Shown here piece after piece: positions 1 to 8,609 of a DNA stretch of 29,252 nucleotides. The stretch covers positions 1 through 29,252 of the forward strand of contig JAVBMM010000201.1 of assembly GCA_031552425.1 (NCBI GenBank). The letters run 5' to 3'. The translations under genes were made by a program, and so were the position numbers. This stretch comes from JAISFI01 sp031552425. Its GTDB lineage: Bacteria; Bacteroidota; Bacteroidia; Bacteroidales; Azobacteroidaceae. Numbering within the stretch: the first letter of the stretch is position 1; every line of letters begins with the position of its first letter. The notes beneath the pieces are model-generated. The model saw only the letters and a list, made by a program, of their open reading frames with translations, was not told the origin of the DNA and made no database searches.

Positions 1-1590
1 GCTCCCATTGATTTTGAAGATGCAATGGATAGCTACGAAAAGGTGATGGAAGTAATCGGTGAAATATGCGGTGAAATTATTGCTCCTAATGCAGAAGGAG
101 TAGATCAGGAAGGTCCTCAGGTAATTAATAACCGGGTGCAATATGCATCAGGAACCCAACAAAACCTGGAAGCTTGTGTAAAAGCCGGATTGATGGGTAT
201 ATCAATGCCTCGCCGCTATGATGGTTTGAATTTCCCAATGGTTGCTTTTATTATGGCTTCAGAGTTAGCAGCCCGTGCAGATGCCGGTTTTTGTAATCTT
301 TGGGCATTACAGGATTGTGCGGAAACCTTATATGAATTTGGTAATGAAGATCAACACAAACGTTATATTCCCAGGGTGTGTGGAGGTGAAACCATGTCAA
401 TGGATTTGACCGAACCAGATGCAGGATCTGATTTGCAATCAGTAATGTTGCGTGCTACTTTCAATGAAAAAGATCAATGTTGGTATTTGAATGGGGTAAA
501 ACGTTTTATTACTAATGGAGATGCTGATATCCATCTTGTACTGGCTCGTTCTGAAGAGGGAACTAAAGATGGACGTGGATTGTCGATGTTTATATATGAT
601 AAGAGAAATGGAGGTGTAGATGTTCGCCGGATTGAAAATAAAATGGGAATCAAAGGTTCTCCCACCTGTGAATTGACTTACAAAAATGCCAAAGCCGAAT
701 TGTGTGGAGAACGAAAACTCGGTTTGATTAAATATGTAATGGCTTTAATGAATGGAGCTCGTTTAGGTATTATGGCTCAGGCAACAGGACTTTCTGAAGC
801 TGCTAGCCGTGAAGCATTGGCTTACGCTAAAGATCGTAAACAATTCGGCAAGGCTATTATTGAATTCCCTGCTGTTTATGAAATGATTGCGAATGTCAAG
901 GCAAAAACAGATGCTTCCCGCGCTATTTTATATGAAACTGCCCGTTTTGTAGATATTTATAAAGCCTTGGAAGACATTGAAAAAGAACGTAAACTGGAAA
1001 AAGAAGAGAGAGAGGAATTAAAAAAATATAAAAAGTTGGCAGATGCTTATACTCCATTAGGTAAGGCGATGACTACCGAATATTGTAATCAAAATACTTA
1101 CGACACGATTCAGATACATGGAGGTTCCGGTTTTATGAAAGACTATGCTTGCGAACGTCTTTACCGAGATGCCCGTATCACCAATATTTATGAAGGAACT
1201 ACTCAATTACAAGTGGTAGCTGCAATCAGACATGTCACTACTGGAACATATCTTTCTCAAATGAAGACTTATGAAGAGGAACATGTATCTCCTGAATTGG
1301 AATCTATGAAGAAACAATTGATCACAATGACTAATATTTATGAATCGATTGTAAACAAAGTAGTTGATACGAAAGATAATGAGTATATTGATTTTCAAGC
1401 CCGCCGTTTGGTAGAAGCGGCAGGACATGTGATTCTTGGATATTTATTATTGTCTGATACCAACCGTAATCCTGAATTTCGTCGTTCTGCAGAAGTGTAT
1501 ATTAATTACGGAGAAGCGGAAATCAATAAAATTCGTGATTTTATCAATAACTTTAATATAGAAAGTTTAGGATATTATAAACAAAACTAA
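1..1590 (+). CDS. acyl-CoA dehydrogenase, C-terminal part (5' end outside window)
   Basis: FAD-dependent acyl-CoA dehydrogenase, which would oxidise an acyl-CoA and pass electrons to electron-transfer flavoprotein. The frame is open to base 1 and the codons before the first visible ATG (25) read APIDFEDA, which looks like normal N-terminal protein. The true start is therefore upstream and only the N-terminus is missing. Family landmarks are the flavin/substrate segment MDLTEPDAGSDL, then ITNGDADIHLVLAR, then the helix with KDRKQFGKAI, then IHGGSGFMKDYACERLYRDARI followed by IYEGTTQLQ. The Glu of YEGT is the position of the catalytic base in most family members. After it comes a helical extension of about 120 residues, as in the longer, roughly 570-residue bacterial members. 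The substrate cannot be told from sequence. The RNase P RNA gene follows within 25 nt on the same strand. Confidence 0.93.
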   Translation, partial: APIDFEDAMDSYEKVMEVIGEICGEIIAPNAEGVDQEGPQVINNRVQYASGTQQNLEACVKAGLMGISMPRRYDGLNFPMVAFIMASELAARADAGFCNLWALQDCAETLYEFGNEDQHKRYIPRVCGGETMSMDLTEPDAGSDLQSVMLRATFNEKDQCWYLNGVKRFITNGDADIHLVLARSEEGTKDGRGLSMFIYDKRNGGVDVRRIENKMGIKGSPTCELTYKNAKAELCGERKLGLIKYVMALMNGARLGIMAQATGLSEAASREALAYAKDRKQFGKAIIEFPAVYEMIANVKAKTDASRAILYETARFVDIYKALEDIEKERKLEKEEREELKKYKKLADAYTPLGKAMTTEYCNQNTYDTIQIHGGSGFMKDYACERLYRDARITNIYEGTTQLQVVAAIRHVTTGTYLSQMKTYEEEHVSPELESMKKQLITMTNIYESIVNKVVDTKDNEYIDFQARRLVEAAGHVILGYLLLSDTNRNPEFRRSAEVYINYGEAEINKIRDFINNFNIESLGYYKQN

Positions 1591-1613
1591 AAATACATAG
1601 ATAAGTTCTTTAA

Positions 1614-1965
1614 CAGTCAACCGGTCTGTCGCTCTTTCTTCGTGAAAGGGAGGAAAGTCCGGGCAACAAAGAGCACCATATTACCTAACAGGTAGCTGTC
1701 TGTGAAGGCAGAGCAGGGTAGAAGAAAATAACCGCCAACGCTTCGGCACGGTAAGGGTGAGAAGGTAGGGTAAGAGCCTACCGATGCCATAGCAATATGG
1801 GATGCCGTACCTCTTATGGGTTGTAAGGTCATGTATACCGGCGCATGTAGGACTGCTCGTCCGATGCCGGGGGGTAGACTGCTGGAACTCAGGTGAGAGC
1901 CTGAGTCAAGATAAATGACAGACACCGCCTCCGGCGGCACAGAACCCGGCTTACAGGTTGACTGC
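1614..1965 (+). ncRNA. rnpB: RNase P RNA (bacterial class A)
   Basis: Catalytic RNA that removes 5' leaders from pre-tRNAs. The universally conserved 5' core GAGGAAAGTCCGGGC lies near 1650-1665, and the 3' core ACAGAACCCGGCTTAC lies at 1939-1954. The ends pair as helix P1: CAGTCAACC (1614-1622) with GGTTGACTG (1956-1964). A short T run (1966-1970) follows. The internal TAGGGTAAGAGCCTACC type hairpin and GGGGGGTAGACTGCTGG segment also fit the family. No clear Bacteroides-type promoter was found in the 23 nt between the acyl-CoA dehydrogenase stop and P1, so the promoter may lie inside that gene. The minus-strand trpA stop codon begins 4 nt after the 3' end of P1. Confidence 0.96.
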
Positions 1966-1968
1966 TTT

Positions 1969-2742
1969 TTATTCTTTAAGACATTCCAATAGGGATTTAA
2001 CTGCCGATGGAATGTCTTTTTCTTTTTCTAGACATTGAATAAATTTACTACCGATAATTATTCCGGCAGCATATTTTCCGGCGGTTTCCAATGTAGACTT
2101 ATTCGAAATTCCAAAACCGATCAAGCAAGGATTGCGTAATCCCATTGCTTGTATTTTCCTGAAATAAGCCTCCTTTTTCTCATCAAAACCTTGCTGTACT
2201 CCGGTAGTGGAAGCGGAAGAAACCATATAGATAAAACCATCTGTGTGTTTGTCTATCAGACGTATCCGTTCTGAGGAAGTATCGGGCGTTATCAGCATAA
2301 TGATTTTCAAGCCATGTTGTTCCGCGATACTTTTATAAGAGGACAGGTAATCTTCAAACGGTAAATCAGGAATGATTAAACCGTCGATTCCAACTCTTTG
2401 ACAATCTTCACAAAATCGTTCAAATCCATATTGCATAACCGGATTCAGATATCCCATCAGGATTAGGGGAATATCCACTTCTTTCCGGATATTTTCCAAT
2501 TGTGAAAAGAGGAGCTTCAATGTCATCCCGTTTCTAAGGGCAATACTACTACTGGATTGTATAACCGGTCCGTCGGCCATAGGATCCGAAAAAGGAATAC
2601 CGATTTCTATCTGATCCACTCCATTTTTCTGTAATTCCCGGATGATAAATGCTGTATCATTCAATCCCGGATGACCTGCCGTAAAATAAACGGACAAAAT
2701 ATTGCGCGTTTTTTGACTAAATAATTGATTAATTCTATTCAT
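1969..2742 (-). CDS. trpA: tryptophan synthase alpha subunit
   Basis: Cleaves indole-3-glycerol phosphate to indole, which is channelled to TrpB, and glyceraldehyde 3-phosphate. This is the last step of Trp synthesis. It is a 257-residue TIM barrel, normal for the family. The motif IEIGIPFSDPMADGP holds the catalytic Glu46 and Asp57. The phosphate-site loops FGIS and IIIGSKF are present near the C-terminus. I place the start at the ATG 2742-2740, which gives an N-terminus MNRINQLF and an 8-nt overlap with the trpF end. A longer form starting with TTG at 2751 is possible but unlikely. It is the last gene of the seven-gene operon, and its stop lies 3 nt from the convergent RNase P RNA gene. Confidence 0.97.
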   Translation of the reverse strand: MNRINQLFSQKTRNILSVYFTAGHPGLNDTAFIIRELQKNGVDQIEIGIPFSDPMADGPVIQSSSSIALRNGMTLKLLFSQLENIRKEVDIPLILMGYLNPVMQYGFERFCEDCQRVGIDGLIIPDLPFEDYLSSYKSIAEQHGLKIIMLITPDTSSERIRLIDKHTDGFIYMVSSASTTGVQQGFDEKKEAYFRKIQAMGLRNPCLIGFGISNKSTLETAGKYAAGIIIGSKFIQCLEKEKDIPSAVKSLLECLKE

Positions 2743-3367
2743 AATTTTCAATTTTTAACTGACATATAAAATCTGACAATAAACCTGCATTTTTCCTTCC
2801 CGGAGCATATTCGAAACAACTATTCAGATCCAGCCCATACAATAAAGGATGGATAAAAGATTGTATGGATCTCACACTTTCGGAAGAAATGCCTCCACTC
2901 AGGAAAAAAGGGATTTTTTCCTGATAATGTTCGAGTATACTCCAATTGAACTGTGTACCGGTACCTCCATAAGAAGAGGCTTTCGTATCGAAAAGGAAAA
3001 AATCACAGCAGGAGTTGTATTTTTCTGTCGCTCGAAGATCTTTTTCTTCTTTCAATCCGAAGGCTTTGATCACTTTCAGTCCGGCTTCCCGGATGATCCG
3101 GCATGTTTCCGGCGATTCATTTCCATGAAGTTGAACAGCATCCAGGGCATAACGATTTGCCTGGAAAAATATATTTTCAGGAATCTCGTTTACAAAAACA
3201 CCCGTTTTCTTAACAGAGGATGGAATAGCGCTTAACGCTTCCGGGGACATATCATCCACATAACGAGGTGAAGCAGGATAAAATATAAAACCGATATAAT
3301 CGATAGGAAGCATCGCTACCTCTTCTATATTCTCCTTGTATTTCATACCACAGACCTTGATTTTCAT
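2735..3367 (-). CDS. trpF: phosphoribosylanthranilate isomerase
   Basis: Amadori rearrangement of N-(5'-phosphoribosyl)anthranilate to CdRP in Trp synthesis. The protein is 210 residues, typical for a monofunctional TrpF. It opens with MKIKVCGMKYKENI, whose Cys (residue 6) is the conserved catalytic Cys of the KICG motif. VQLHGNES and FLFDTK follow, and the latter supplies the conserved Asp. FLSGGISSESV and LYGLDLNSCFE are the phosphate-binding loops, matching the usual LAGGL and GVDVSSGVE. trpC and trpF are separate genes here, unlike the fused trpCF of enteric bacteria. It overlaps trpA by 8 nt, which suggests translational coupling. Confidence 0.97.
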   Translation of the reverse strand: MKIKVCGMKYKENIEEVAMLPIDYIGFIFYPASPRYVDDMSPEALSAIPSSVKKTGVFVNEIPENIFFQANRYALDAVQLHGNESPETCRIIREAGLKVIKAFGLKEEKDLRATEKYNSCCDFFLFDTKASSYGGTGTQFNWSILEHYQEKIPFFLSGGISSESVRSIQSFIHPLLYGLDLNSCFEYAPGRKNAGLLSDFICQLKIENYE

Positions 3368-3391
3368 TTCATTGTATTTTATGATCCGGTA

Positions 3392-4180
3392 TCATCCTGT
3401 TACGGATAATGCCTTTATAAATTCAGACAAAGCCTCACCGGGATTGCCGGTTTTCATAAAAGTTTCACCTACCAGAAATCCCCGGAAGCCGGCCTTTCTC
3501 AACTCAACTATCGTGTCGGGAGTTGTAATGCCACTTTCGGATATCCTGACAAATTCAGACGGAATCTTTTCTCCCAAATCGAAAGACGTTTGTATATCCG
3601 TTTGAAATGTAGATAAATTCCGGTTATTCACACCTACTATATCCACATATTTGTTGATATGAGCGAGTTCCTTTTCCGAATGAATTTCCAACAAGACTTC
3701 CAATCCCAGCTCTTTTGCTGTACAGGCGAGACTTTCTGTCTGTTGGACAGTTAAGGCAGAAGCTATCAACAAGATAACATCCGCACCCAATGCCCGGGCC
3801 TGATATAATTGGTAAGAATCTATCACGAAATCTTTTCTCAGCAAAGGGATATTCGTCAACTGGCGGGCAGTTTGTAAATCTTTCAGACTGCCCCCGAAAA
3901 AAGTCTCATCCGTCAGTACCGATAGAGCAGACGCGCCGGCGGATGTATAAGCGGGAATAATATCTTCCGGTTCAGCCGAAGGGAATATCCATCCTTTGGA
4001 AGGCGATTTTCGTTTAAACTCAGCAATAATACCGGTGGAAGATTCCAGCAACGCTTGTCTGAAAGAAACCGTAGCCGGCAGGTCTTTTATGAGATATTTC
4101 AGCATTTGTACGGAAGTGTCTGATTGTCGCCGGGACACTTCTTCTTGCTTTACTTTGATTATTTTTTCTAATATATTCAT
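3392..4180 (-). CDS. trpC: indole-3-glycerol phosphate synthase
   Basis: Closes CdRP to indole-3-glycerol phosphate with loss of CO2 and water. At 262 residues it is a standard stand-alone TrpC. The catalytic motif IIAEFKRKSPSKG carries the conserved Lys and the substrate-binding SPS. LLRKDFVIDSYQ has the second catalytic Lys, and VLLEIHSEKELAH and VGVNNRNLSTF hold the Glu and Asn of the active site. ISESGITTPD and GFLVGETFMK complete the phosphate site. The ATG start at 4180 follows a 39-nt gap after trpD, and 24 nt separate it from trpF. Confidence 0.97.
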   Translation of the reverse strand: MNILEKIIKVKQEEVSRRQSDTSVQMLKYLIKDLPATVSFRQALLESSTGIIAEFKRKSPSKGWIFPSAEPEDIIPAYTSAGASALSVLTDETFFGGSLKDLQTARQLTNIPLLRKDFVIDSYQLYQARALGADVILLIASALTVQQTESLACTAKELGLEVLLEIHSEKELAHINKYVDIVGVNNRNLSTFQTDIQTSFDLGEKIPSEFVRISESGITTPDTIVELRKAGFRGFLVGETFMKTGNPGEALSEFIKALSVTG

Positions 4181-4219
4181 TTTCTTACATAGAACGCACC
4201 CTCTGAGTGCTATTTTAAA

Positions 4220-5218
4220 TCATCTATTTATATTCACAAACCGAATAAGAGTATCATATGCTTTTCCGGAAACGATTGATTCTTTTGCTTTAGCCAGACA
4301 ATCGTCTAAAGATAATTGCGAATCAATAGTCCGTATAGCAAATGCAGCATTAGTCATTACACAGTTTATCTGCGCTTCGGTTGCCGTATTATTCAATACT
4401 CTATCAAAAATCCCGGAAGCTTCACGGGTGTTTTTCCCTCCGTCCAATTCTTTTTCGAGACAGGTTTTCAATCCGATCTGTTCAGGAGTATAAATAGACT
4501 CCCCCCCCCGATCTATCACTTTGAACGGAGCTGTCAGGGAAATCTCATCATATCCGTCCAGACTGTTAACCACGGAAAAATCACAATCTGTCTGCTGATA
4601 AATATAATGGTATAAACGAGCCATTTTCAAGTCATAGACTCCTAACATTTGTCGCTTGGGAATCAATGGGTTGACTATCGGTCCCAGTATATTAAAAAAC
4701 GATCTTACGGCCAGGGATTTACGTACCGGAGCGACTTTTTTTAATGCCGGATTAAAAAAAGGAGCATGTAAATAAGCAATATTAGTCTGCTCCAGTGAAC
4801 GTTCCAGTAAATCAGTATCTTTAGTAAAAATCACCCCATGTTCTTCCATTACATTAGATGCTCCGCTTACCGATGTAGCGCCGTAATTTCCATGTTTCAC
4901 TACTTTGTACCCAGCTCCAGCCACGACAAAACAGGCAGCCGTGGAAATATTGAATGTATTCTTGTTGTCGCCACCCGTCCCGACAATATCGATAGGATTA
5001 TAGGCCCTCAACGAATCCACATTCACACGCATTTCCAACAGTGCCTCCCGAAAACCCAGTATCTCGTCTATACTGATGCTTCTCATCAGGTAAACAGTTA
5101 TAAAAGCTGCCACCTGACTTTCATTGTATTCTCCGGCAGCCATATTCGCCATAATTGTTTTGGCCTCTTCCCGGGAAAGTGCTTGATGATCGAACAAACG
5201 GTAAAGTATCTGTTTCAT
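4220..5218 (-). CDS. trpD: anthranilate phosphoribosyltransferase
   Basis: Transfers the phosphoribosyl group of PRPP to anthranilate. The protein is 332 residues, normal for the family. The N-terminal helical part contains LSREEAKTIMANMAAGE. The PRPP/Mg site is DIVGTGGDNKNTFNIST near residues 79-94, followed by KHGNYGATSVSGASNVMEEHG. The LGPIVNPLIPKRQMLGVYD segment is typical of TrpD and distinguishes it from the thymidine phosphorylases. It starts 3 nt after trpG, so the two are probably translationally coupled. The codons for the RGG of VIDRGGESIY contain an uninterrupted run of nine G on the coding strand. The frame is intact across it. Confidence 0.97.
   Translation of the reverse strand: MKQILYRLFDHQALSREEAKTIMANMAAGEYNESQVAAFITVYLMRSISIDEILGFREALLEMRVNVDSLRAYNPIDIVGTGGDNKNTFNISTAACFVVAGAGYKVVKHGNYGATSVSGASNVMEEHGVIFTKDTDLLERSLEQTNIAYLHAPFFNPALKKVAPVRKSLAVRSFFNILGPIVNPLIPKRQMLGVYDLKMARLYHYIYQQTDCDFSVVNSLDGYDEISLTAPFKVIDRGGESIYTPEQIGLKTCLEKELDGGKNTREASGIFDRVLNNTATEAQINCVMTNAAFAIRTIDSQLSLDDCLAKAKESIVSGKAYDTLIRFVNINR
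4501..4509 (-). repeat. G9 homopolymer inside trpD
   Basis: The plus strand reads nine C in a row, so the trpD coding strand has G9 encoding part of Arg-Gly-Gly. It is the longest G/C run I saw in the window. Gain or loss of one base would shift the frame a little past the middle of trpD and prevent full-length enzyme. The run is seen directly; any slippage is inference. Confidence 0.9.
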
Positions 5219-5221
5219 CGT

Positions 5222-5788
5222 TCAATTCTTTAAAAAATTATCAATAATCATCTTTCCATCAGGAGTTAACACCGATTCCGGATGAAACTGAACGCCATGT
5301 AAATCATAATCAACATGTTTCAGAGCCATGATTTCTCCCTGTCCATCGACTGCCGTAACAACAATTTCCGACGGCAGACAGGTATTGTCAACTACCCAGG
5401 AATGGTAACGGCCTACTTCCAACTCTTTTTTCATCCCACTGAAAAGAACATCATCGCAAACAATCCTGACCGGAGTGGAAACACCATGATAGACTTCTTC
5501 CAGATTGACCAATCCTGCGCCGAAAGCTTCAGCAATTGCCTGATGTCCGAGACAAACACCCAATATACTTTTAGAAGAAGCATAGCGTTTAATCAGCATC
5601 AATAAAGATCCTGCTTCAGAAGGAATTCCCGGACCTGGCGATAGGATGATTTTATCATACCGATCTACATCGTCCAGATTCATTTTATCATTCCTGTAAA
5701 CATCTACATCCGTATATCCGAGTTCTTTCACCAGATGAACGAGATTGTATGTAAAGGAGTCGTAATTATCAAAAATCAATATTTTCAT
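5222..5788 (-). CDS. trpG: anthranilate synthase glutamine amidotransferase subunit
   Basis: Class I glutamine amidotransferase that hydrolyses glutamine and delivers ammonia to TrpE. At 188 residues it is a stand-alone subunit, not fused to TrpD as in enterics. The triad is visible: nucleophile Cys79 in GVCLGHQAI, and His169 and Glu171 in VQFHPESV. LSPGPGIP (residues 49-56) is the conserved oxyanion-side strand. In many bacteria such a subunit also serves p-aminobenzoate synthase (PabA). I saw no dedicated pabA in this window, so double use is possible but not shown. It lies 21 nt after trpE and 3 nt before trpD. Confidence 0.96.
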   Translation of the reverse strand: MKILIFDNYDSFTYNLVHLVKELGYTDVDVYRNDKMNLDDVDRYDKIILSPGPGIPSEAGSLLMLIKRYASSKSILGVCLGHQAIAEAFGAGLVNLEEVYHGVSTPVRIVCDDVLFSGMKKELEVGRYHSWVVDNTCLPSEIVVTAVDGQGEIMALKHVDYDLHGVQFHPESVLTPDGKMIIDNFLKN

Positions 5789-5809
5789 GTTTGTAATATT
5801 TTATTTTTT

Positions 5810-7234
5810 TCATTTTAAAGACTTATTTTTACCGATCCGGCCGGCCAGGTCGATCGCTTTTTTCAAAGCTCCCAGCTTATTGCCCACTTCTTCCAACTCA
5901 GACAACTCCGATGATTTACTCACGATCCCGGCTCCCGCCTGATAATAAAGTACATTACCTTTACTCAAAAAAGACCGGATTGTTATTGCCTGATTTACTT
6001 CCCCGTCTAATCCGATATAGCCGATACATCCTCCGTAAAATCCACGATTATGTTTTTCTATCTCCCGGATCAGTTGCATGGCCCGTACCTTCGGAGCCCC
6101 GGAGAGTGTCCCCGCCGGAAAAGTATCCGCAAATATCCGGATGGGGTTGCTATTGGGTGAAACGAGTCCGCTTACCCTGGAAACTAAATGTATCACATGC
6201 GAATAATATTGCACCTCTTTATAAAATTCGATTTTCACGTCCGAAGTATTACGACTCAAATCGTTACGGGCCAGATCTACTAACATCACATGCTCCGCAT
6301 TCTCCTTCGGGTCCTGCAGTAACTTTTCCGTTAATTCCCTGTCTTTCGTTTCATCTCCCATGCGTTTTACTGTTCCTGCAATCGGATCGATATATGCCCT
6401 GTCTTTCCTGACCCGGCAATGCGTCTCCGGAGAAGAACCGAAAATACGGAAAGAACCGAAGTTGAAATAGAATAAATAAGGAGAAGGATTAATAGAACGC
6501 AACGCCCGGTATACCATCAAATCATCGCCGCTGAATGCCTGTTCAAAACGACGGGAGAGAACAATCTGGAAGACATCTCCCCTTTTGCAATGTTGAATAC
6601 CTTCAGATACCATATCCATGTATTCCTGATCTGTAATCGGTGATGATTCGAGTCCTTCCGTACGAAAACCATAAGAAGCATAATTCCGGTTCTCTAACAT
6701 GCTCAGGATCATTTGCATTCGGCTCTCTTCTCCTTCAAACAAATTTTCCACTACCGTTAGTTCGTTTCTAAAATGGTTTATTACAATAACATAACGGTAA
6801 TAGAGGTACAACATTTCCGGTATGTATGTCGATTCATCATCCTGCTTTTTGGTTTGTACAGACTCAAAAAAAGGAACTGCGTCATACGAAGTATATCCAA
6901 AGAATCCATTCACTACAGATGAATCATTATTGCCACAAACTTCAAATGAAGAGATGAAATCATTGAATATATCAGCCACAGAAATACCCTCTGAAAGAGT
7001 TGTTTCTTCTATTTTTCCATCTGGATATTGTTTAACCGCTAACCCTTTGAGCAGAGAAAAACGAGCCACCGGATCTAATCCTATATAAGAATAAGAATTT
7101 TCCACACCATGAAAATCCGAGCTTTCCAGCAAAGCTGATTCTGGGTACAAGTCCCTTATTTTCAGGTAAATTTCTACCGGAGTCTGTAAATCCGCCAATA
7201 CCGTTTCCGTTTGTGTATAGACTTTATATTTCAT
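5810..7234 (-). CDS. trpE: anthranilate synthase component I
   Basis: Converts chorismate to anthranilate using ammonia from TrpG; this is the committed step of Trp synthesis. The protein is 474 residues. The N-terminal region carries LLESSDFHG (from residue 35), the LLES element that binds feedback-inhibiting Trp in TrpE. Its presence favours TrpE over PabB and predicts Trp inhibition. The chorismate-binding half holds FQIVLSRRFE, PSPYLFYFNFG, SPETHCRV, DPIAGTVKRM, HVMLVDLARNDLSR, FADTFPAGTLSGAPKVRAM and GGCIGYIGLDG. These are in the canonical order. It begins 9 nt after the trpB stop. Enzyme control by Trp would add to the transcriptional attenuator upstream of trpB. Confidence 0.97.
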   Translation of the reverse strand: MKYKVYTQTETVLADLQTPVEIYLKIRDLYPESALLESSDFHGVENSYSYIGLDPVARFSLLKGLAVKQYPDGKIEETTLSEGISVADIFNDFISSFEVCGNNDSSVVNGFFGYTSYDAVPFFESVQTKKQDDESTYIPEMLYLYYRYVIVINHFRNELTVVENLFEGEESRMQMILSMLENRNYASYGFRTEGLESSPITDQEYMDMVSEGIQHCKRGDVFQIVLSRRFEQAFSGDDLMVYRALRSINPSPYLFYFNFGSFRIFGSSPETHCRVRKDRAYIDPIAGTVKRMGDETKDRELTEKLLQDPKENAEHVMLVDLARNDLSRNTSDVKIEFYKEVQYYSHVIHLVSRVSGLVSPNSNPIRIFADTFPAGTLSGAPKVRAMQLIREIEKHNRGFYGGCIGYIGLDGEVNQAITIRSFLSKGNVLYYQAGAGIVSKSSELSELEEVGNKLGALKKAIDLAGRIGKNKSLK

Positions 7235-7243
7235 AGCGGTTTC

Positions 7244-8431
7244 CTATTTACAATGTAAATTATCTAAGTAAGTTTCCATATCCTTATCTCCCCGGCCGGA
7301 AAGACACAATACCACAACATCTTCCGGTTTGAAGTGTTTTTTTGCAAGTACAGCCAAGGCGTGTGAAGACTCCAGCGCAGGAATGATTCCTTCCATCTGT
7401 GTGAGTTCCGCTGCCGCAGCAAGGGCCTCTTCATCAGTGATTGCCAGTACCCGTGAGCGACCTGTTTTCGCCAGGTTAGCATGCATCGGCCCTATACCCG
7501 GATAATCCAGTCCCGCAGAAATGGAATATGGCTCTTCTATCTGACCATCTTCTGTTTGCATGATCAATGTCTTGCTGCCATGAATAATACCCATCCTCCC
7601 CAGATGAATCGTTGCCGCGGAAAGACCTGTATCGACTCCTTTTCCGGCCGCTTCCGCGAGGATAATTTTCACCCGTAAATCGTCCAGATAGTGATAAATA
7701 GCTCCCGCTGCATTACTTCCTCCTCCTACACAGGCAATGATGTAATCCGGATAATTCCGGTCTTCTTTTTCTATCAATTGTTTTTTTATTTCTTCGCTGA
7801 TAATGGATTGCAAACGCGCTACCAGATCAGGGTAAGGATGAGGTCCTACCGTCGATCCGATAACATAATGCGTATCGGAAGGGTTACAGCACCAGTCTCT
7901 GATGGCTTCGTTCGTCGCGTCTTTCAGTGTCATGTTTCCACTGGTTACCGGCACTACTTTCGCTCCCAGCATTTGCATTTTCCGGACATTCAGTTGTTGC
8001 CGTTGTACGTCGGTTGCTCCCATGTAAACGACACAATCCATCTGCATCAAGGCACAAACGGTTGCTGTTGCCACCCCATGCTGTCCGGCTCCTGTTTCCG
8101 CGATAATCCTGGTTTTACCCATTCTCCGGGCCAGTAGAATCTGACCGATAGCGTTGTTGATCTTGTGAGCCCCCGTATGATTCAGGTCTTCACGTTTGAG
8201 ATAAACTTTGCATCCATATTTTGCAGACAAGCTTCTGGTAAGATACAAAGGAGAAGGGCGTCCCACATAGTCTCGTAACAATTCATTGAATTCAGTCCTG
8301 AAAGCCTCATCGTTCAAGATTTCCAGATACTCTTTTTTCAGATTCTCCACATTGCTATAAAGTATTTCCGGCACATAAGCGCCGCCAAATGCTCCATAAT
8401 AACCCTCTTCGTTCACATTGAATGTTCCCAT
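7244..8431 (-). CDS. trpB: tryptophan synthase beta subunit
   Basis: PLP enzyme that condenses indole with serine to tryptophan and pairs with TrpA. At 395 residues it is TrpB1-type, the usual partner of TrpA. Lys90 in HTGAHKINNA is the Schiff-base lysine. ETGAGQHGVATA contains the catalytic Glu and the COMM-domain start. CVGGGSNAAG binds the PLP phosphate, and CLSGRGDKD is the C-terminal PLP ring contact. trpB heads the operon and lies six genes away from trpA, as in many Bacteroidetes. The 5' UTR is a complete attenuation leader. The ATG is 14 nt downstream of the T-tract of the attenuator, so any read-through transcript reaches it immediately. Confidence 0.97.
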   Translation of the reverse strand: MGTFNVNEEGYYGAFGGAYVPEILYSNVENLKKEYLEILNDEAFRTEFNELLRDYVGRPSPLYLTRSLSAKYGCKVYLKREDLNHTGAHKINNAIGQILLARRMGKTRIIAETGAGQHGVATATVCALMQMDCVVYMGATDVQRQQLNVRKMQMLGAKVVPVTSGNMTLKDATNEAIRDWCCNPSDTHYVIGSTVGPHPYPDLVARLQSIISEEIKKQLIEKEDRNYPDYIIACVGGGSNAAGAIYHYLDDLRVKIILAEAAGKGVDTGLSAATIHLGRMGIIHGSKTLIMQTEDGQIEEPYSISAGLDYPGIGPMHANLAKTGRSRVLAITDEEALAAAAELTQMEGIIPALESSHALAVLAKKHFKPEDVVVLCLSGRGDKDMETYLDNLHCK

Positions 8432-8445
8432 AAATTTCAGTATTT

Positions 8446-8481
8446 AAAAACAAAAAAGGCCTGTCGTGAGAACGACAGACC
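8446..8481 (-). terminator. trp operon attenuator (intrinsic terminator)
   Basis: On the minus strand the 10-bp stem GGTCTGTCGT / ACGACAGGCC has a TCTC loop (8481-8458). It is followed by six T, one G and five T (8457-8446). This is a textbook intrinsic terminator lying between the leader peptide and trpB. Its 5' arm can instead pair with GACGACC (8526-8520), just past the leader stop, as GGTC-(T)-GTC with a one-base bulge. That is the expected antiterminator. Confidence 0.93.
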
Positions 8482-8525
8482 TTTTTCAAGTTACTATATT
8501 TCTATTTACAAATACACATGGTCGT

Positions 8526-8588
8526 CTAGCTCACAAATCCTGAAGATTGTAAGAGCCACCACCAATATGCATTTGAAATTTGTCTCAT
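8526..8588 (-). CDS. trpL: trp operon leader peptide (20 aa, three tandem Trp codons)
   Basis: An ATG-to-TAG reading frame on the minus strand encodes MRQISNAYWWWLLQSSGFVS. The three consecutive TGG codons lie at 8564-8556. Their DNA is also the 5' arm of a hairpin. TGGTGGT-GGCTC can pair with GAGCT-AG-ACGACCA across the stop codon (11 bp, one mismatch, a two-base bulge). That pairing hides the GACGACC antiterminator segment. A ribosome stalled at the Trp codons when charged tRNA-Trp is scarce would break the hairpin and free GACGACC. GACGACC can then pair with the terminator 5' arm, so the operon is transcribed. With Trp present, the ribosome reaches the stop and the terminator forms. The position between promoter and terminator, the Trp triplet and the mutually exclusive pairings together make this a convincing trpL, although no protein similarity is available for so short a peptide. 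Confidence 0.92.
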   Translation of the reverse strand: MRQISNAYWWWLLQSSGFVS

Positions 8589-8609
8589 TTTTTGTTTGAA
8601 TTATCGAGG

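Noticed and set aside
1617..1940. A 107-codon minus-strand frame.
   Set aside because: It is entirely antisense to the RNase P RNA and arises from its G+C-rich structured sequence.
7691..8137. A 148-codon plus-strand frame inside trpB.
   Set aside because: trpB is unmistakable on the other strand. The translated frame is rich in His, Arg and Cys with no domain-like features, as expected of a shadow frame.
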